Source: Flavobacteriales bacterium (lineage in GTDB: Bacteria > Bacteroidota > Bacteroidia > Flavobacteriales_D > Sanyastnellaceae). From it: a stretch of DNA of 64,000 bases. Shown one piece after another: positions 9,280-18,174 of the stretch (the first letter of the stretch is position 1; every line of letters begins with the position of its first letter). The stretch spans positions 1-64,000 of the forward strand of contig CANIBZ010000007.1 of NCBI GenBank assembly GCA_947466425.1, given 5' to 3'. Under the pieces are notes generated by a model, which searched no databases, was not told the DNA's origin, and saw nothing but the letters and a program-made list of their open reading frames with translations. The position numbers were made by a program, and so were the translations under genes.

Positions 9280-9645
9280 TTATTTAAAAGTGGAAATCCC
9301 TGCTATTAATCCTATACAAGCAATATTCGTTACCAAAATATTGGTGACAGCCCACCCGAATTGCTGTTGTTGAAACAATTGAACCGTCTCAAAACTAAAG
9401 GTGCTGAAAGTGCTCAAACCGCCGCAGAGTCCTGTTGTTAGGAAGAAGAGCGTGCGCGGAGAGAGGTTCGATTTATTCGTTAAAGCGAAGGTGATTGCAA
9501 TAATAATGGCTGCTGAAATGTTGGCGAGTAGCGTTCCAATTGGAAGTGAAATATTTCCCATTTTAAATGGAATTCCAATGAGGTAGCGAAGAACAGATCC
9601 AATTCCTCCGCCAACAAAAATGAGTGCAAGCGTTATTCCGTTCAT
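9280..9645 (-). CDS. crcB: Fluoride channel CrcB/Fluc
   Basis: A 121-residue, four-helix membrane protein. It shows the Fluc hallmarks: N-terminal GGGIGSVLRYLIG, pore-lining Asn in GTLLANI, and the helix-break signature GLCGGLSTFSTFSFE containing the central Na+ site and the phenylalanines of the fluoride path. The dual-topology dimer exports fluoride and protects cells from toxicity. The stop codon abuts the tandem array. The start overlaps the upstream PAP2 gene by 4 bp, so they are probably cotranscribed. No fluoride riboswitch was recognised. Confidence 0.93.
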   Translation of the reverse strand: MNGITLALIFVGGGIGSVLRYLIGIPFKMGNISLPIGTLLANISAAIIIAITFALTNKSNLSPRTLFFLTTGLCGGLSTFSTFSFETVQLFQQQQFGWAVTNILVTNIACIGLIAGISTFK

Positions 9646-10202
9646 CGTTTAATGAATGCGAATAGTTTGTAGAAGACATACCCGAACATTCCGCCCATGA
9701 TCCAACCCATGAGAATGTCGGTAGGGAAGTGAACACCCAAATAGATTCTCGAAAGAGAAGTAAGTATCGTTGCCAGTATCAAAATTGTTTTCAAGCGGTA
9801 ATGCCTTGGCAACGCAAGTAAAACGAAGAATGTAAGCGCAGCGAAATTACTAGCGTGAGAAGAATAAAATCCGAATTCACCTCCGCGGTAATCGTTGCCG
9901 TTACTGTCTTTCGCATAATGCAAAACGTCTTTAAGATTTTCGTCGTAGGACGGACGGTGTCTTTGCACCGTTGGTTTGAAAATGCGACTTGAAACGAGGT
10001 CACTCATTCCAATGGAAAGGGAAGCAAGGATGACTGCATAAATGCCGAATTTTTTTCCGTGAGTTGTTACGAATTGCCAGATGATATAAATGAAAAGAGG
10101 AATCCAAATGAGGGTTCCGCTTATCACAAGCATTGCTCTGTCTAATCCATAAATATAAAGTCCATTTATAGCTTTAAGCAAGGCAATGTCAAGTTCAATC
10201 AT
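9642..10202 (-). CDS. PAP2-family membrane phosphatase
   Basis: A 186-residue integral membrane protein with about five hydrophobic segments. The three acid phosphatase motifs are in order: KPTVQRHRP (KX6RP), YSSHASN (variant of PSGH carrying the catalytic His), and SRIYLGVHFPTD (SRX5HX3D). This matches lipid phosphatases that act on phosphatidate, phosphatidylglycerophosphate or undecaprenyl diphosphate; the substrate cannot be chosen from sequence alone. It overlaps crcB by 4 bp and follows the acyl-CoA synthetase gene by 5 bp, so it is in a tight minus-strand operon. Confidence 0.9.
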   Translation of the reverse strand: MIELDIALLKAINGLYIYGLDRAMLVISGTLIWIPLFIYIIWQFVTTHGKKFGIYAVILASLSIGMSDLVSSRIFKPTVQRHRPSYDENLKDVLHYAKDSNGNDYRGGEFGFYSSHASNFAALTFFVLLALPRHYRLKTILILATILTSLSRIYLGVHFPTDILMGWIMGGMFGYVFYKLFAFIKR

Positions 10203-10207
10203 AGGTC

Positions 10208-11962
10208 TTAAGCGTAGAGCTTCGCTATTTCGTTTGCGTAATTGCTAAGAATATTTTTGCGTTTTAACTTCAGCGTAGGCGTAATTTCTCCGCTCTCAAC
10301 AGAGAAGGGTTTTGCAATCAAATGAATGCCTTTGATTTGCTCCCAGTTACCGAAACCTTTGTTCATCTCGGCAATGAACGATTTGATTTCCTTATTTAAT
10401 TTTTCATTTTGAATAACCTCTTCATTGGAGAGTGATGCCAATTCAGGGAAGTTTTGTTTCGCGTATGCGCAGTCAACTACGATGAGCGCTCCTGGGAATT
10501 TTTGTCCATCGCCAACGACCATGCATTGTTCAATGAAGTGTGATTCTTTCAAAGCATTTTCCAAGACTTGGGGAGCAACATATTTTCCTCCGCTTGTTTT
10601 GAAGAGTTCCTTTTTTCTATCTGTAATTTGAAGAAAACCGTCTTTAATAATTCCAATGTCTCCTGTGCTGAACCATCCGTTGTTTAAGACTTCTGCAGTG
10701 GTCTCAGGATTTTTGTAATAGCCCATCATGACTTGCGGACCTTTCACTAAGATTTCACCATCTGCTGCGAATTTGATTTCTGTTTTTGGAATAATCATCC
10801 CCACAGTTCCAGGGCGATACATATTCGGAGTGCGTAAGGTATTCACCGAAATAACCGGAGAAGTTTCCGTTAGTCCATAACCTTCTTTTACGGGAATTCC
10901 AGCTGCAGTGAAGAAACGAGCGAGTCTTGGTTGAAGCGCTGCTGAACCACATGCAATGGCTCCAATTTCTGTAAGTCCCAAGGCTGCTTTCACCTTACTG
11001 AACACAAGCTTTTGTGCAATCTTCAATTTGAATTCATACCAGCCTCCGTTCGCTCGCTCAGGTTCCCATTGAAGTGCGAGATTTACGGCCCATTGAAACA
11101 GGGCTTTTTTAATGCCGGTATTCGATTCCCCTTTCGCAATAATTCCGTCGAAGAATTTTTCTAGGAGTCGAGGAACAGCAGTGAAAATATGTGGCTGATT
11201 GGCAATTAAATCTTCTTTGATGTTGTCCATTCCTGTTAGCGTAATACTAACGCTATTGTCAATGTACAAATAATGCAACATGCGCTCATAGATGTGACAG
11301 ACGGGAAGGAAACTCACACAACGCGCTTTACCTTTTTCGAGATAAGGAAGACGGTCCACGCAGTTTTCAACGTTGGAAGCAATGTTCATGTGTGATAGCA
11401 TGACTCCTTTCGGAAGTCCTGTAGTTCCTGAAGTATAAATAATAGTCGCTAAGTCTTCTGTCTTGATTTTATCTTTTCTCGACTGAACCACTTTCGAAGA
11501 ATCTTCATTCAATGAAAACAATTCTTTCCAATGCTTGACGCCTTCAATTTTTTCAAAAGTGAAGACGTCCTTCAAAGAAGGAACTTGATCGCGTATGTTT
11601 TGAATTTTCTTTAAAAGATCTTGATTCGAGACGAAGCAAATGGTGGCTTCACTGTGATTCAAAATGTATTGAATATCATGCTCGGTCATGGTCGGATAAA
11701 TGGGAACATCGATCGCTCCAATTTGAAGTGCAGCGTGGTCGCAGATGTTCCATTCGGTGCGACTGGCATCGGTGATAAGCGCAATTTTCTGTCCGGGCTG
11801 AATTCCGTATTCAACAAGCCCGTTGCTCAGTTGATTTACAAAATCAATAAACTTTCGAGTGGAATAGGTTTCCCATTCTCCGTTGCATTTGCTGCGGAAC
11901 ATGACGTCAAGCGGAAGATGCTCCAGTTGGTCGTAGGCAAAATCGAATAATCTCTTGTACAT
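10208..11962 (-). CDS. Long-chain acyl-CoA synthetase (AMP-forming)
   Basis: A 584-residue adenylate-forming enzyme that activates fatty acids to acyl-CoA through an acyl-AMP. It has the P-loop motif YTSGTTGLPKGVMLSH at about 176-191, the A5-like motif GYGLTETSP, the hinge motif region GWFSTGDIG and ITDRKKELFKTSGGKYV, which includes the conserved Lys loop. Length and the TSGGKYVAP stretch fit the FadD/ACSL (FAA1-type) branch. The C-terminus is complete. The gene precedes PAP2 and crcB in the same direction, and an SRPBCC gene lies 12 bp upstream. Confidence 0.94.
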   Translation of the reverse strand: MYKRLFDFAYDQLEHLPLDVMFRSKCNGEWETYSTRKFIDFVNQLSNGLVEYGIQPGQKIALITDASRTEWNICDHAALQIGAIDVPIYPTMTEHDIQYILNHSEATICFVSNQDLLKKIQNIRDQVPSLKDVFTFEKIEGVKHWKELFSLNEDSSKVVQSRKDKIKTEDLATIIYTSGTTGLPKGVMLSHMNIASNVENCVDRLPYLEKGKARCVSFLPVCHIYERMLHYLYIDNSVSITLTGMDNIKEDLIANQPHIFTAVPRLLEKFFDGIIAKGESNTGIKKALFQWAVNLALQWEPERANGGWYEFKLKIAQKLVFSKVKAALGLTEIGAIACGSAALQPRLARFFTAAGIPVKEGYGLTETSPVISVNTLRTPNMYRPGTVGMIIPKTEIKFAADGEILVKGPQVMMGYYKNPETTAEVLNNGWFSTGDIGIIKDGFLQITDRKKELFKTSGGKYVAPQVLENALKESHFIEQCMVVGDGQKFPGALIVVDCAYAKQNFPELASLSNEEVIQNEKLNKEIKSFIAEMNKGFGNWEQIKGIHLIAKPFSVESGEITPTLKLKRKNILSNYANEIAKLYA

Positions 11963-11974
11963 GAAACGAATATA

Positions 11975-12385
11975 CTAAACGAATTCCTTCGCTAGACGTT
12001 CTGACATGTAATCGAATAATTGTTGGAAGGGACCCTTCACCATCATTTCCATAAATGGATTTAGGGTTGCATCGCAATCTTGGTAGGCAGTGGTGGTTGT
12101 TCCGTTGCTTTTCAATTTTGCTTTCAACACAAATGGAAACGGACTTTTATCAGTTGTTTCAAAAGTAGTTTCAGCATCTTCAGCATTTAAAATCGCGCTC
12201 ACGCGTTTCAATTCGATGGTGTAAACATTTTGAATTTTGAACGAACACGAGTCTTCCGTGTTGCTCCAATTTGAAATTTTATCTAATGGCAGTAGACGTT
12301 GAATGTTTGCCATGTCTTGCAAATAGGCGTGGACATCCGAAATGGGGGCATTGACTTCAACAATTTTGCTAATGAACTTAGCCAT
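11975..12385 (-). CDS. SRPBCC-fold protein
   Basis: About 136 residues from MAKFISKIVEVNAP; the ORF track starts five codons earlier. The opening strand followed by APISDVHAYLQDMANIQRLLP, and the C-terminal helix MMVKGPFQQLFDYMSERLAKEF, are typical of START/polyketide-cyclase-like (SRPBCC) ligand-binding domains. No catalytic residues can be assigned. It overlaps the end of pyrE by 8 bp, so it is translated from the same message. Confidence 0.75.
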   Translation of the reverse strand: MAKFISKIVEVNAPISDVHAYLQDMANIQRLLPLDKISNWSNTEDSCSFKIQNVYTIELKRVSAILNAEDAETTFETTDKSPFPFVLKAKLKSNGTTTTAYQDCDATLNPFMEMMVKGPFQQLFDYMSERLAKEFV

Positions 12386-13046
12386 TGGACTGAGATTCAA
12401 GGTATGCAGCGCTCCAAGCAGTTGGACTTTCTCTCCATACTTTTAGTGTGCTTAATTGTTCTTCCGTGATGTATTCTTTTTTCAACGCTTGTTGAAGCAA
12501 GGCGTGATAGTCGGTAAGCGTGTGCAATGGAACATTAGCGTTTTTAAATGCTTCTTTCGCAATTTCGAAATCATAAGTGAAAATAGCCACCATACCCATA
12601 ACGTCTAAACCAGCTTCGCGCAACGCAGCCACTGCGCTTAGACTGCTATTCCCGGTTGAAATAAGATCTTCAATCACGACTACCTTTTGGTTAGGTTCAA
12701 CAACTCCTTCCACCTGATTTCCAAGACCGTGTTTTTTTGCTTCGCTGCGAACGTAAGCGTATGGAATTCCCATCTCTTGAGCCACGAGTGCACCTATGGC
12801 AATACCTCCTGTTGCAACACCAGCAATAATGTCTGGAGTTCCGAATTTTTCTTGAATGGCGTTCACAAACTGCTGACGAATGTGTGTTCTGCAAACAGGG
12901 AAGGAAAGGGTTTTTCGATTGTCGCAGTAAATAGGAGACTTCAGTCCGCTTGCCCAGGTGAATGGGGCTTGAGGTTTCAACTCAATTGCCTTAATTTGCA
13001 AAAGATAATCAGCTACTTGTAATCCCACTTCAATATTTGAATCCAT
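12378..13046 (-). CDS. pyrE: Orotate phosphoribosyltransferase
   Basis: About 222 residues from the ATG at 13046 (MDSNIEVGLQ). It catalyses orotate + PRPP to OMP in pyrimidine synthesis. Visible are the PRPP-binding motif VVVIEDLISTGNS, the flexible-loop region YVRSEAKKHGLGNQVEG and the GVATGGIAIGALVA strand. Its ATG overlaps the divergent Nudix ATG by 2 bp, so each promoter must lie in the other coding region or in the shared start area. Confidence 0.95.
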   Translation of the reverse strand: MDSNIEVGLQVADYLLQIKAIELKPQAPFTWASGLKSPIYCDNRKTLSFPVCRTHIRQQFVNAIQEKFGTPDIIAGVATGGIAIGALVAQEMGIPYAYVRSEAKKHGLGNQVEGVVEPNQKVVVIEDLISTGNSSLSAVAALREAGLDVMGMVAIFTYDFEIAKEAFKNANVPLHTLTDYHALLQQALKKEYITEEQLSTLKVWRESPTAWSAAYLESQSNG

Positions 13047-13527
13047 GACGCGAAAATACAACGTGTATCACCTCGAAAAACTATTAACTTTTTCACAAGA
13101 GGAGTTTGATGAATTTATAAAAAATCGAAAATTCATTCATGCAGCCGGTGGATTGGTGCAGAATACCAACGGTGATTTTTTGTTTATGGAACGAAATAAC
13201 ACCCTTGATCTTCCTAAAGGAAAATTAGAGAAAGGTGAATCTGATGAGGAAGGTGCATTGCGCGAGGTTGAAGAAGAAACAGGTGTATCTGGATTGGAAA
13301 TCATTCGTCCGTTGCTTGAAACATACCACACCTACACCATGAATGGGAAAGATGTTATAAAAAGAACGGCTTGGTTTCTAATGCAGGTTGAAGGAAGTCC
13401 GGAGCCTACACCTCAGGTGGAGGAAGGGATTTCTTGGGTGAAATGGATGAGTACGAAAGAAGTGTCTTCTTGTATTCAAGATGCCTATGCTTCGGTAATT
13501 GATGTTTGGAACATCGCCAATATTTAG
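13045..13527 (+). CDS. Nudix hydrolase
   Basis: A 160-residue protein with a complete Nudix box GKLEKGESDEEGALREVEEE followed by TGV (GX5EX7REUXEEXGU), which coordinates the metal for pyrophosphate cleavage. A roughly 30-residue N-terminal extension (KYNVYHLEKLL, FSQEEFDEFI) precedes the fold. The substrate class, nucleoside diphosphate derivative or other, is unclear. The start codon overlaps the start of pyrE on the other strand. Confidence 0.9.
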   Translation: MTRKYNVYHLEKLLTFSQEEFDEFIKNRKFIHAAGGLVQNTNGDFLFMERNNTLDLPKGKLEKGESDEEGALREVEEETGVSGLEIIRPLLETYHTYTMNGKDVIKRTAWFLMQVEGSPEPTPQVEEGISWVKWMSTKEVSSCIQDAYASVIDVWNIANI

Positions 13528-13573
13528 TGTTGCTTTTTCGTTGTAGTTCCTGAATGAAATCAATTTTTAAAAT

Positions 13574-14224
13574 ATGAAAGGAAGATTGTTGGTGTTAGTG
13601 TTTTTTTCGGTTATCTCCAGTTTAGTGGCTAGTGGCCAGAAATCTGATTTTTCTGGGGTTCCAATTGGAGGCCAAATTTGGATGTCATCAAATTTGGATG
13701 TAACCAAGTTTCGCAATGGCGATAAGATTCATCAAGCTCAGTCAGATGAAGAGTGGGAAGAAGCCGGATTCGATAAAAAACCCGCTTGGTGCTACTACAA
13801 TTCAGATAATGACACTGGCGGCACTGATATCGTAAAAAGAGGAATTATGTACAACTCGTTTGCAGTGAATGATAAAAGAGGCTTGGCCCCAGTGGGGTGG
13901 CACATTCCTACTGAAGGCGAGTGGAACAATTTGCAATTTGAAGTCGAGATTCAAGGACCAGGAATAGCATCGTTATTTTCAAATAATCTTTGGGCTGGTG
14001 CAAAAGGCGAATTCAACTCATTGGGAATGAATATAAGTCCAGACGGTTGGAGAGATGTTGGCTGTGGAGGTCTTGATCGTGACGTTACTTTTTGGGCGAG
14101 CAAGGGCGACGCCGAAGGAACACCTACGGTAAGTTTTTACCTGAATGAAGAATTACTAGGAAAAATGGACTACGGCTCCACCACTTGGATTATGGGGCAT
14201 TATGTCCGGTGTGTAAAGGATTAA
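13574..14224 (+). CDS. Secreted FISUMP-domain protein
   Basis: A 216-residue protein with a signal peptide (MKGRLLVLVFFSVISSLVASG). The body shows the Fibrobacter succinogenes major paralogous (FISUMP) domain: GQIWMSSNLDVTKFRNGD near the start, WCYYNSDN, the segment GIMYNSFAVNDKRGLAPVGW followed by HIPTEGEWNNL, and a WIMGHYVRCVKD ending. The family is extracytoplasmic with no known activity. No T9SS tail or lipobox is present, so it may be periplasmic or outer-surface. It is possibly in a transcription unit with the upstream Nudix gene (46 bp gap). Confidence 0.8.
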   Translation: MKGRLLVLVFFSVISSLVASGQKSDFSGVPIGGQIWMSSNLDVTKFRNGDKIHQAQSDEEWEEAGFDKKPAWCYYNSDNDTGGTDIVKRGIMYNSFAVNDKRGLAPVGWHIPTEGEWNNLQFEVEIQGPGIASLFSNNLWAGAKGEFNSLGMNISPDGWRDVGCGGLDRDVTFWASKGDAEGTPTVSFYLNEELLGKMDYGSTTWIMGHYVRCVKD

Positions 14225-14233
14225 TAGAATTCG

Positions 14234-15265
14234 TTATAACGTCTTCCAACCCTGCGCACTTAATTTTACAGATCCTCCGCCAATGGTCATCAAAAGGTTT
14301 TCGCCGGCTTTTTCAGTGGCGTGTCCAATGATTGAAAGATTGGGATTTCCTTTTATTTTCTCGAAGTCGTTTTGCGAAACTGTAAACAACAATTCGTAAT
14401 CTTCTCCACCGTTTAAGGCGCAGGTGGTTGGATCAATGTTATGCTCTTTCGCAGCGTCGCGCGTTTCAGGAGCAATGGGTAATTTGTCTTCGTAGATAGC
14501 AAATGTGCATTCACTTTCTTCAGCTAAATGAAGAATTTCAGAGGATAATCCATCTGAAATATCAATCATGGCTGTAGGTTTTACTTCAAGTTTAGCTAGT
14601 AATTGCACAATGTCTAATCGTGCTTCTGGCTTCAATTGACGAGCTAAAATGTAATCGTAATTTTCTAAGCTCGGTTGAGCAGTTGGGGCGCTTTTGAAAA
14701 CTTCTTTTTCTCGCTCCAAAACTTGAAGTCCCATGTATGCTCCCCCTAAGTCTCCGGAAACAACCAACAAATCTCCTTCTTTCACGGTGCTTCTTAGGGC
14801 AATGTCCTCTTTGTTCGCGTAACCGATTGCAGTAATGGAAATGACACATCCTGTTGGAATTGTCGTAGTATCTCCGCCCACCATATCCACACCGTATGCA
14901 TCGCATGCAGCAAGTATTCCAGAGTAAAGTTCCTCTAATGCTTCAACAGAATATTTATTGCTTACCGCTAGACCAACAGTGAATTGCGTAGGTGTTGCAT
15001 TCATAGCACAGATATCAGACAGATTCACCACAACGCTTTTGTATCCGAGGTGCTTTAAAGGAGTATACATTAAATCGAAATGCACTCCTTCCACCAACAT
15101 GTCGGTTGTCATGACCAACTGTTTTCCTTCCATCGGCTGCATCACTGCTGCATCGTCTCCAGCATCGCGAATGGTTCCTTCGTTTTTCGGCAGGAAATAT
15201 TGAGTCAAATGTTTAATGAGCGTGAATTCTCCAAGAGCAGAAAGCTCAGTACGTTGTTGTTCCAT
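14234..15265 (-). CDS. thiL: Thiamine-monophosphate kinase
   Basis: About 343 residues from MEQQRTELSALGEF; the ORF track extends 25 codons upstream into recJ, which I reject because the ATG at 15265 sits just after the recJ stop. ThiL phosphorylates thiamine monophosphate to thiamine diphosphate. Motifs are GDDAAVMQ, TDMLVEGVHFD, the segment GYKSVVVNLSDICAMNATP, MVGGDTTT, VVSGDLGGAY, MIDISDGLSSEI and LNGGEDYELLF, the full PurM/ThiL ATP-binding set. It is cotranscribed with recJ (17 bp gap). Confidence 0.94.
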   Translation of the reverse strand: MEQQRTELSALGEFTLIKHLTQYFLPKNEGTIRDAGDDAAVMQPMEGKQLVMTTDMLVEGVHFDLMYTPLKHLGYKSVVVNLSDICAMNATPTQFTVGLAVSNKYSVEALEELYSGILAACDAYGVDMVGGDTTTIPTGCVISITAIGYANKEDIALRSTVKEGDLLVVSGDLGGAYMGLQVLEREKEVFKSAPTAQPSLENYDYILARQLKPEARLDIVQLLAKLEVKPTAMIDISDGLSSEILHLAEESECTFAIYEDKLPIAPETRDAAKEHNIDPTTCALNGGEDYELLFTVSQNDFEKIKGNPNLSIIGHATEKAGENLLMTIGGGSVKLSAQGWKTL

Positions 15266-15282
15266 GCGGCAAAGATAGTAGG

Positions 15283-17007
15283 TTAGGCACTCAATCGAAT
15301 ATCCAACACTTCCAACTGAATGGAACTTTGACCGTTCCAAACATTTTCATTCAACTGAAAAAGGAGGTCAATTTCCTTTCCTTCTAAAATAGGAAAAACC
15401 CAATCTTTCATCTTGAATGCAATGCCCTTCATTTCAGCAATATTTCCAGCTTGCTTCACATGAAGTTGCAGGTGATCGGCATGGGCACCCACGAGTTTCG
15501 TGAAGCGCGCGTTTTTGATGTTTTTCGAAAGGAAAACTGGACGCATGTTCTCTGGTCCGTGCGGTTCCAAGGGTTGAAGCGAATCGTAAAGTGAAGGGGA
15601 AATTTGATCGAATTGAATTTCCGTGTCGTACAGATGACATCTTTCAATTCGAATGTTGTTGGTGAATTCTCTCACAGCTTTGTCGAAAGCTTCGCGAAAG
15701 ACAAGAAAGTTTTCCGATTTTAATTTCAATCCAGCCGCCATGCTGTGTCCGCCAAACTGAATCAAATGTTCTGAACAAGCCGAGAGCATGTCATACACAT
15801 CAACGCCTTCAATGGAACGAACGCTTCCCGAAAGAACGCCGTCATCTTCGACAAGCACAATAGTGGGCTTGTAATAATTTTCAATAAGTCGCGATGCAAC
15901 AATTCCAACAACACCTTTGTGCCAGCCTTCTTTTTTCACAACGGTGGTGAAGCTGTCTTCATAAAACGAATCAGATTCAATTTTGTCGAGTGCCTCTTGC
16001 GTAATGTTGCGGTCGAGGCCTTTTCTTTCTTGATTATTCTTTTCAATTTCTGCAGCGACAGTCATTGCGTCTTCTTTATTGTTGGCGAGGAGAACTTCTA
16101 CGGCTCTTTTTCCAGAAAAAATTCTACCAGCAGCGTTTATACGCGGAGCAATAAGGAAAACGAGGTCAACGACTTTCAAAATCTTACCGCTGTGTTTTGC
16201 GTTCGTGAGAAGTTCGGCAATTCCAGGACGGAAATGCGTGTTTATTTCTTTCAATCCGAAATGAAGTAGGACGCGATTTTCAGAGGTGACGGGAACAATA
16301 TCTGCTCCGGTGGCGACTGCTACTAAATCAAGAAAGGAATAAGCAAAGTCGAGCGGTTCGTTGTGATGAATGAACCAAGCACACATGACTTTGAATCCGA
16401 CTGCACATCCGCACAGGCCTTTGTTCTCGTAGGTGCAATCTTTTCTTTTCGGATTAACCACAGCGAAAGCAGGAGGAAGAATTTCAGGAGTGTGGTGGTC
16501 GCAGACAATAACGTCTATTCCGTATTCATTGCATTTTTCAATACGAGGTCCGTCTTTAATTCCACAGTCGAGGGTTACAATGAGTGAGAAATTGTTTTCA
16601 TGGGCGAATTCTACTCCTGCATCTGAAAAACCATATCCTTCCTTATATCTATCTGGAATGTAAAAGTCACAATCGAATCCGACATGTTTGAGGAAACTGT
16701 AGAACACAGCCACGGCCGTTGTTCCGTCAACATCATAGTCGCCATAAACCAGAATTTTTTCATTTTTTTCTTTGGCTGAAACCAACCGAGTGATGGCCTT
16801 GTCCATGTCTGTCAATCCGAAGGGATCTAAAAGCTGATTTATTTCAGGATTAAGGAAGGTTTGAACTTGGTCAGCAGTCCTGACTTTTCGCGAAAGTAAA
16901 ATTTCAGCGAATGCTTCGCTAATATTAGATTTTACAGCCAATTCGGAAATCAATTCTTGAGGGAATTGCTCGCGTTTTTTCCAATTATTTTCTTTAGGAG
17001 TACTCAT
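15283..17007 (-). CDS. recJ: Single-stranded-DNA exonuclease RecJ
   Basis: A 574-residue 5'-3' ssDNA exonuclease of the DHH superfamily. Motifs are LVYGDYDVDGTTA (motif I), LIVTLDCGI, VIVCDHHTP (the DHH motif), GCAVGFKV, and in DHHA1 the FGGHSMAAGLKL loop. The C-terminal OB-like region is complete. RecJ serves recombinational and mismatch repair. recA and recR are also present in this window but in separate units. Confidence 0.96.
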   Translation of the reverse strand: MSTPKENNWKKREQFPQELISELAVKSNISEAFAEILLSRKVRTADQVQTFLNPEINQLLDPFGLTDMDKAITRLVSAKEKNEKILVYGDYDVDGTTAVAVFYSFLKHVGFDCDFYIPDRYKEGYGFSDAGVEFAHENNFSLIVTLDCGIKDGPRIEKCNEYGIDVIVCDHHTPEILPPAFAVVNPKRKDCTYENKGLCGCAVGFKVMCAWFIHHNEPLDFAYSFLDLVAVATGADIVPVTSENRVLLHFGLKEINTHFRPGIAELLTNAKHSGKILKVVDLVFLIAPRINAAGRIFSGKRAVEVLLANNKEDAMTVAAEIEKNNQERKGLDRNITQEALDKIESDSFYEDSFTTVVKKEGWHKGVVGIVASRLIENYYKPTIVLVEDDGVLSGSVRSIEGVDVYDMLSACSEHLIQFGGHSMAAGLKLKSENFLVFREAFDKAVREFTNNIRIERCHLYDTEIQFDQISPSLYDSLQPLEPHGPENMRPVFLSKNIKNARFTKLVGAHADHLQLHVKQAGNIAEMKGIAFKMKDWVFPILEGKEIDLLFQLNENVWNGQSSIQLEVLDIRLSA

Positions 17008-17067
17008 TTGCTACAAAGTTAGTCGTATAAGACACGCAACCCTTTTTCATTTTATGCCGTCTTTTCG

Positions 17068-17075
17068 TATATTCG
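17068..17075 (+). promoter_or_regulatory. Possible -7 box (TATATTCG) for the Cys-rich lipoprotein
   Basis: TATATTCG lies 21 bp before the ATG at 17097. It matches the Bacteroidota -7 consensus TAnnTTTG except for C at position 7. No TTG is clearly placed at the -33 spacing. Similar TAnnTTCG boxes precede several other genes here. Confidence 0.4.
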
Positions 17076-17096
17076 TACCCCAAACCTTTTAAAGAA

Positions 17097-18065
17097 ATGA
17101 ATAAATCCTTTCGTTCTGTTCTTTTACTAATGAGCATTTTTTCAATGTTCGTGCTGAATGGCTGTCTAAATGATGACAACAAAATTCCACCAAATTGTTA
17201 TGACGGAATTTTGAATAACTCTGAGCAATTGGTTGATTGTGGAGGTCCAAACTGCGAGCAGTGTGACCATTGTATCGATGGTATTTGGCAGCCGGAATAC
17301 GGTGAAACTTGTGTAGACTGTGGCGGCGAATGCGGACCATGTTCCCCTTGTGCGAACTGTATTCAAGACGGTGATGAGGCAGGTATTGACTGCGGTGGAA
17401 CGAACTGTGGCCCTTGTGCTGCATTGTGTGCCGATGGATTACTAAACGGAACGGAAACACAAGTTGACTGCGGTGGCGCTTATTGTGCTGCTTGTCCTAC
17501 TTGTACAGACGGAATAATGAACGGAACTGAAATTGGTATCGACTGCGGTGGAACCAATTGTCCTCCATGTTCTACCGATGGTAACTGCACTAATGGAATC
17601 ATTGATGGTGGATCTCAAGGAGAGTTTTGGACTGACTGTGGTGGTGTTGACTGTATGGCTTGCGATACAATCATAACATTCACAGCTAACGGTGTTAATC
17701 ACGTAGGAGTTGCTTCCTCATGCACCTTCAGTTATACAGGTGGGGTAGTTACTGTTACAGGTTCTACACTTCAAGGAGGAACAATAGCATTTACAATGGC
17801 TCAGCCAGTTGCAGGATGGGTTAGCGGTTCAGTTATTAATATGGCTACTTCAACAAACCCGGCTAGTGTTATGGCATTCACAAATGCTTCGGTTGCGCAC
17901 AGCACCGCATTCGGGACCTCAACAGCTACCGTTAACGTAGTTAAGTTCAGATCTACACCAGCACCAGGGGGTATTCGTTACACCTTCTCAGGGACGTTAA
18001 AGAACTCAGGTGGTACGTCAACGGTTAACATCACCAACGGATTGGTAATGGTGCCTTTGCAATAA
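17097..18065 (+). CDS. Cys-rich repeat outer-membrane lipoprotein
   Basis: A 322-residue protein with a lipoprotein signal peptide (lipobox VLNGC, Cys about 23). Residues about 38-190 hold six repeats of the pattern xDGxxNxxExxxDCGGxxCxxC, spaced about 25 residues apart; all Cys are probably in disulfides, forming an elongated stalk. The C-terminal 130 residues are Thr/Ser/Gly-rich beta structure with no Cys and no T9SS tail. Such Cys-rich repeats occur in surface proteins of Bacteroidota and myxobacteria; function is unknown. It is followed by a strong terminator, so it is probably monocistronic. Confidence 0.85.
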   Translation: MNKSFRSVLLLMSIFSMFVLNGCLNDDNKIPPNCYDGILNNSEQLVDCGGPNCEQCDHCIDGIWQPEYGETCVDCGGECGPCSPCANCIQDGDEAGIDCGGTNCGPCAALCADGLLNGTETQVDCGGAYCAACPTCTDGIMNGTEIGIDCGGTNCPPCSTDGNCTNGIIDGGSQGEFWTDCGGVDCMACDTIITFTANGVNHVGVASSCTFSYTGGVVTVTGSTLQGGTIAFTMAQPVAGWVSGSVINMATSTNPASVMAFTNASVAHSTAFGTSTATVNVVKFRSTPAPGGIRYTFSGTLKNSGGTSTVNITNGLVMVPLQ

Positions 18066-18090
18066 GAAAATAACTAAATAGAAATATTGA

Positions 18091-18115
18091 AAACCCTTCA
18101 CAAGAAGGGTTTTTT
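18091..18115 (+). terminator. Intrinsic terminator after the Cys-rich lipoprotein
   Basis: The stem AAACCCTTC/GAAGGGTTT with a 4-nt loop is followed directly by T residues, 25 bp after the stop codon. Confidence 0.85.
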
Positions 18116-18174
18116 ATTTCACCCTCAATTTCGTTTCTTTGCACCCAATTTAGCAATGAACTAAACATAACAAT

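Noticed and set aside
8957-9373. ORF with DVTQ repeats (138 aa) and a second frame MLHK repeats
   Set aside because: Both come from the 12-bp array, start at weak codons or inside it, and one runs antisense into crcB; the units look like nucleic-acid hairpins rather than coding sequence.
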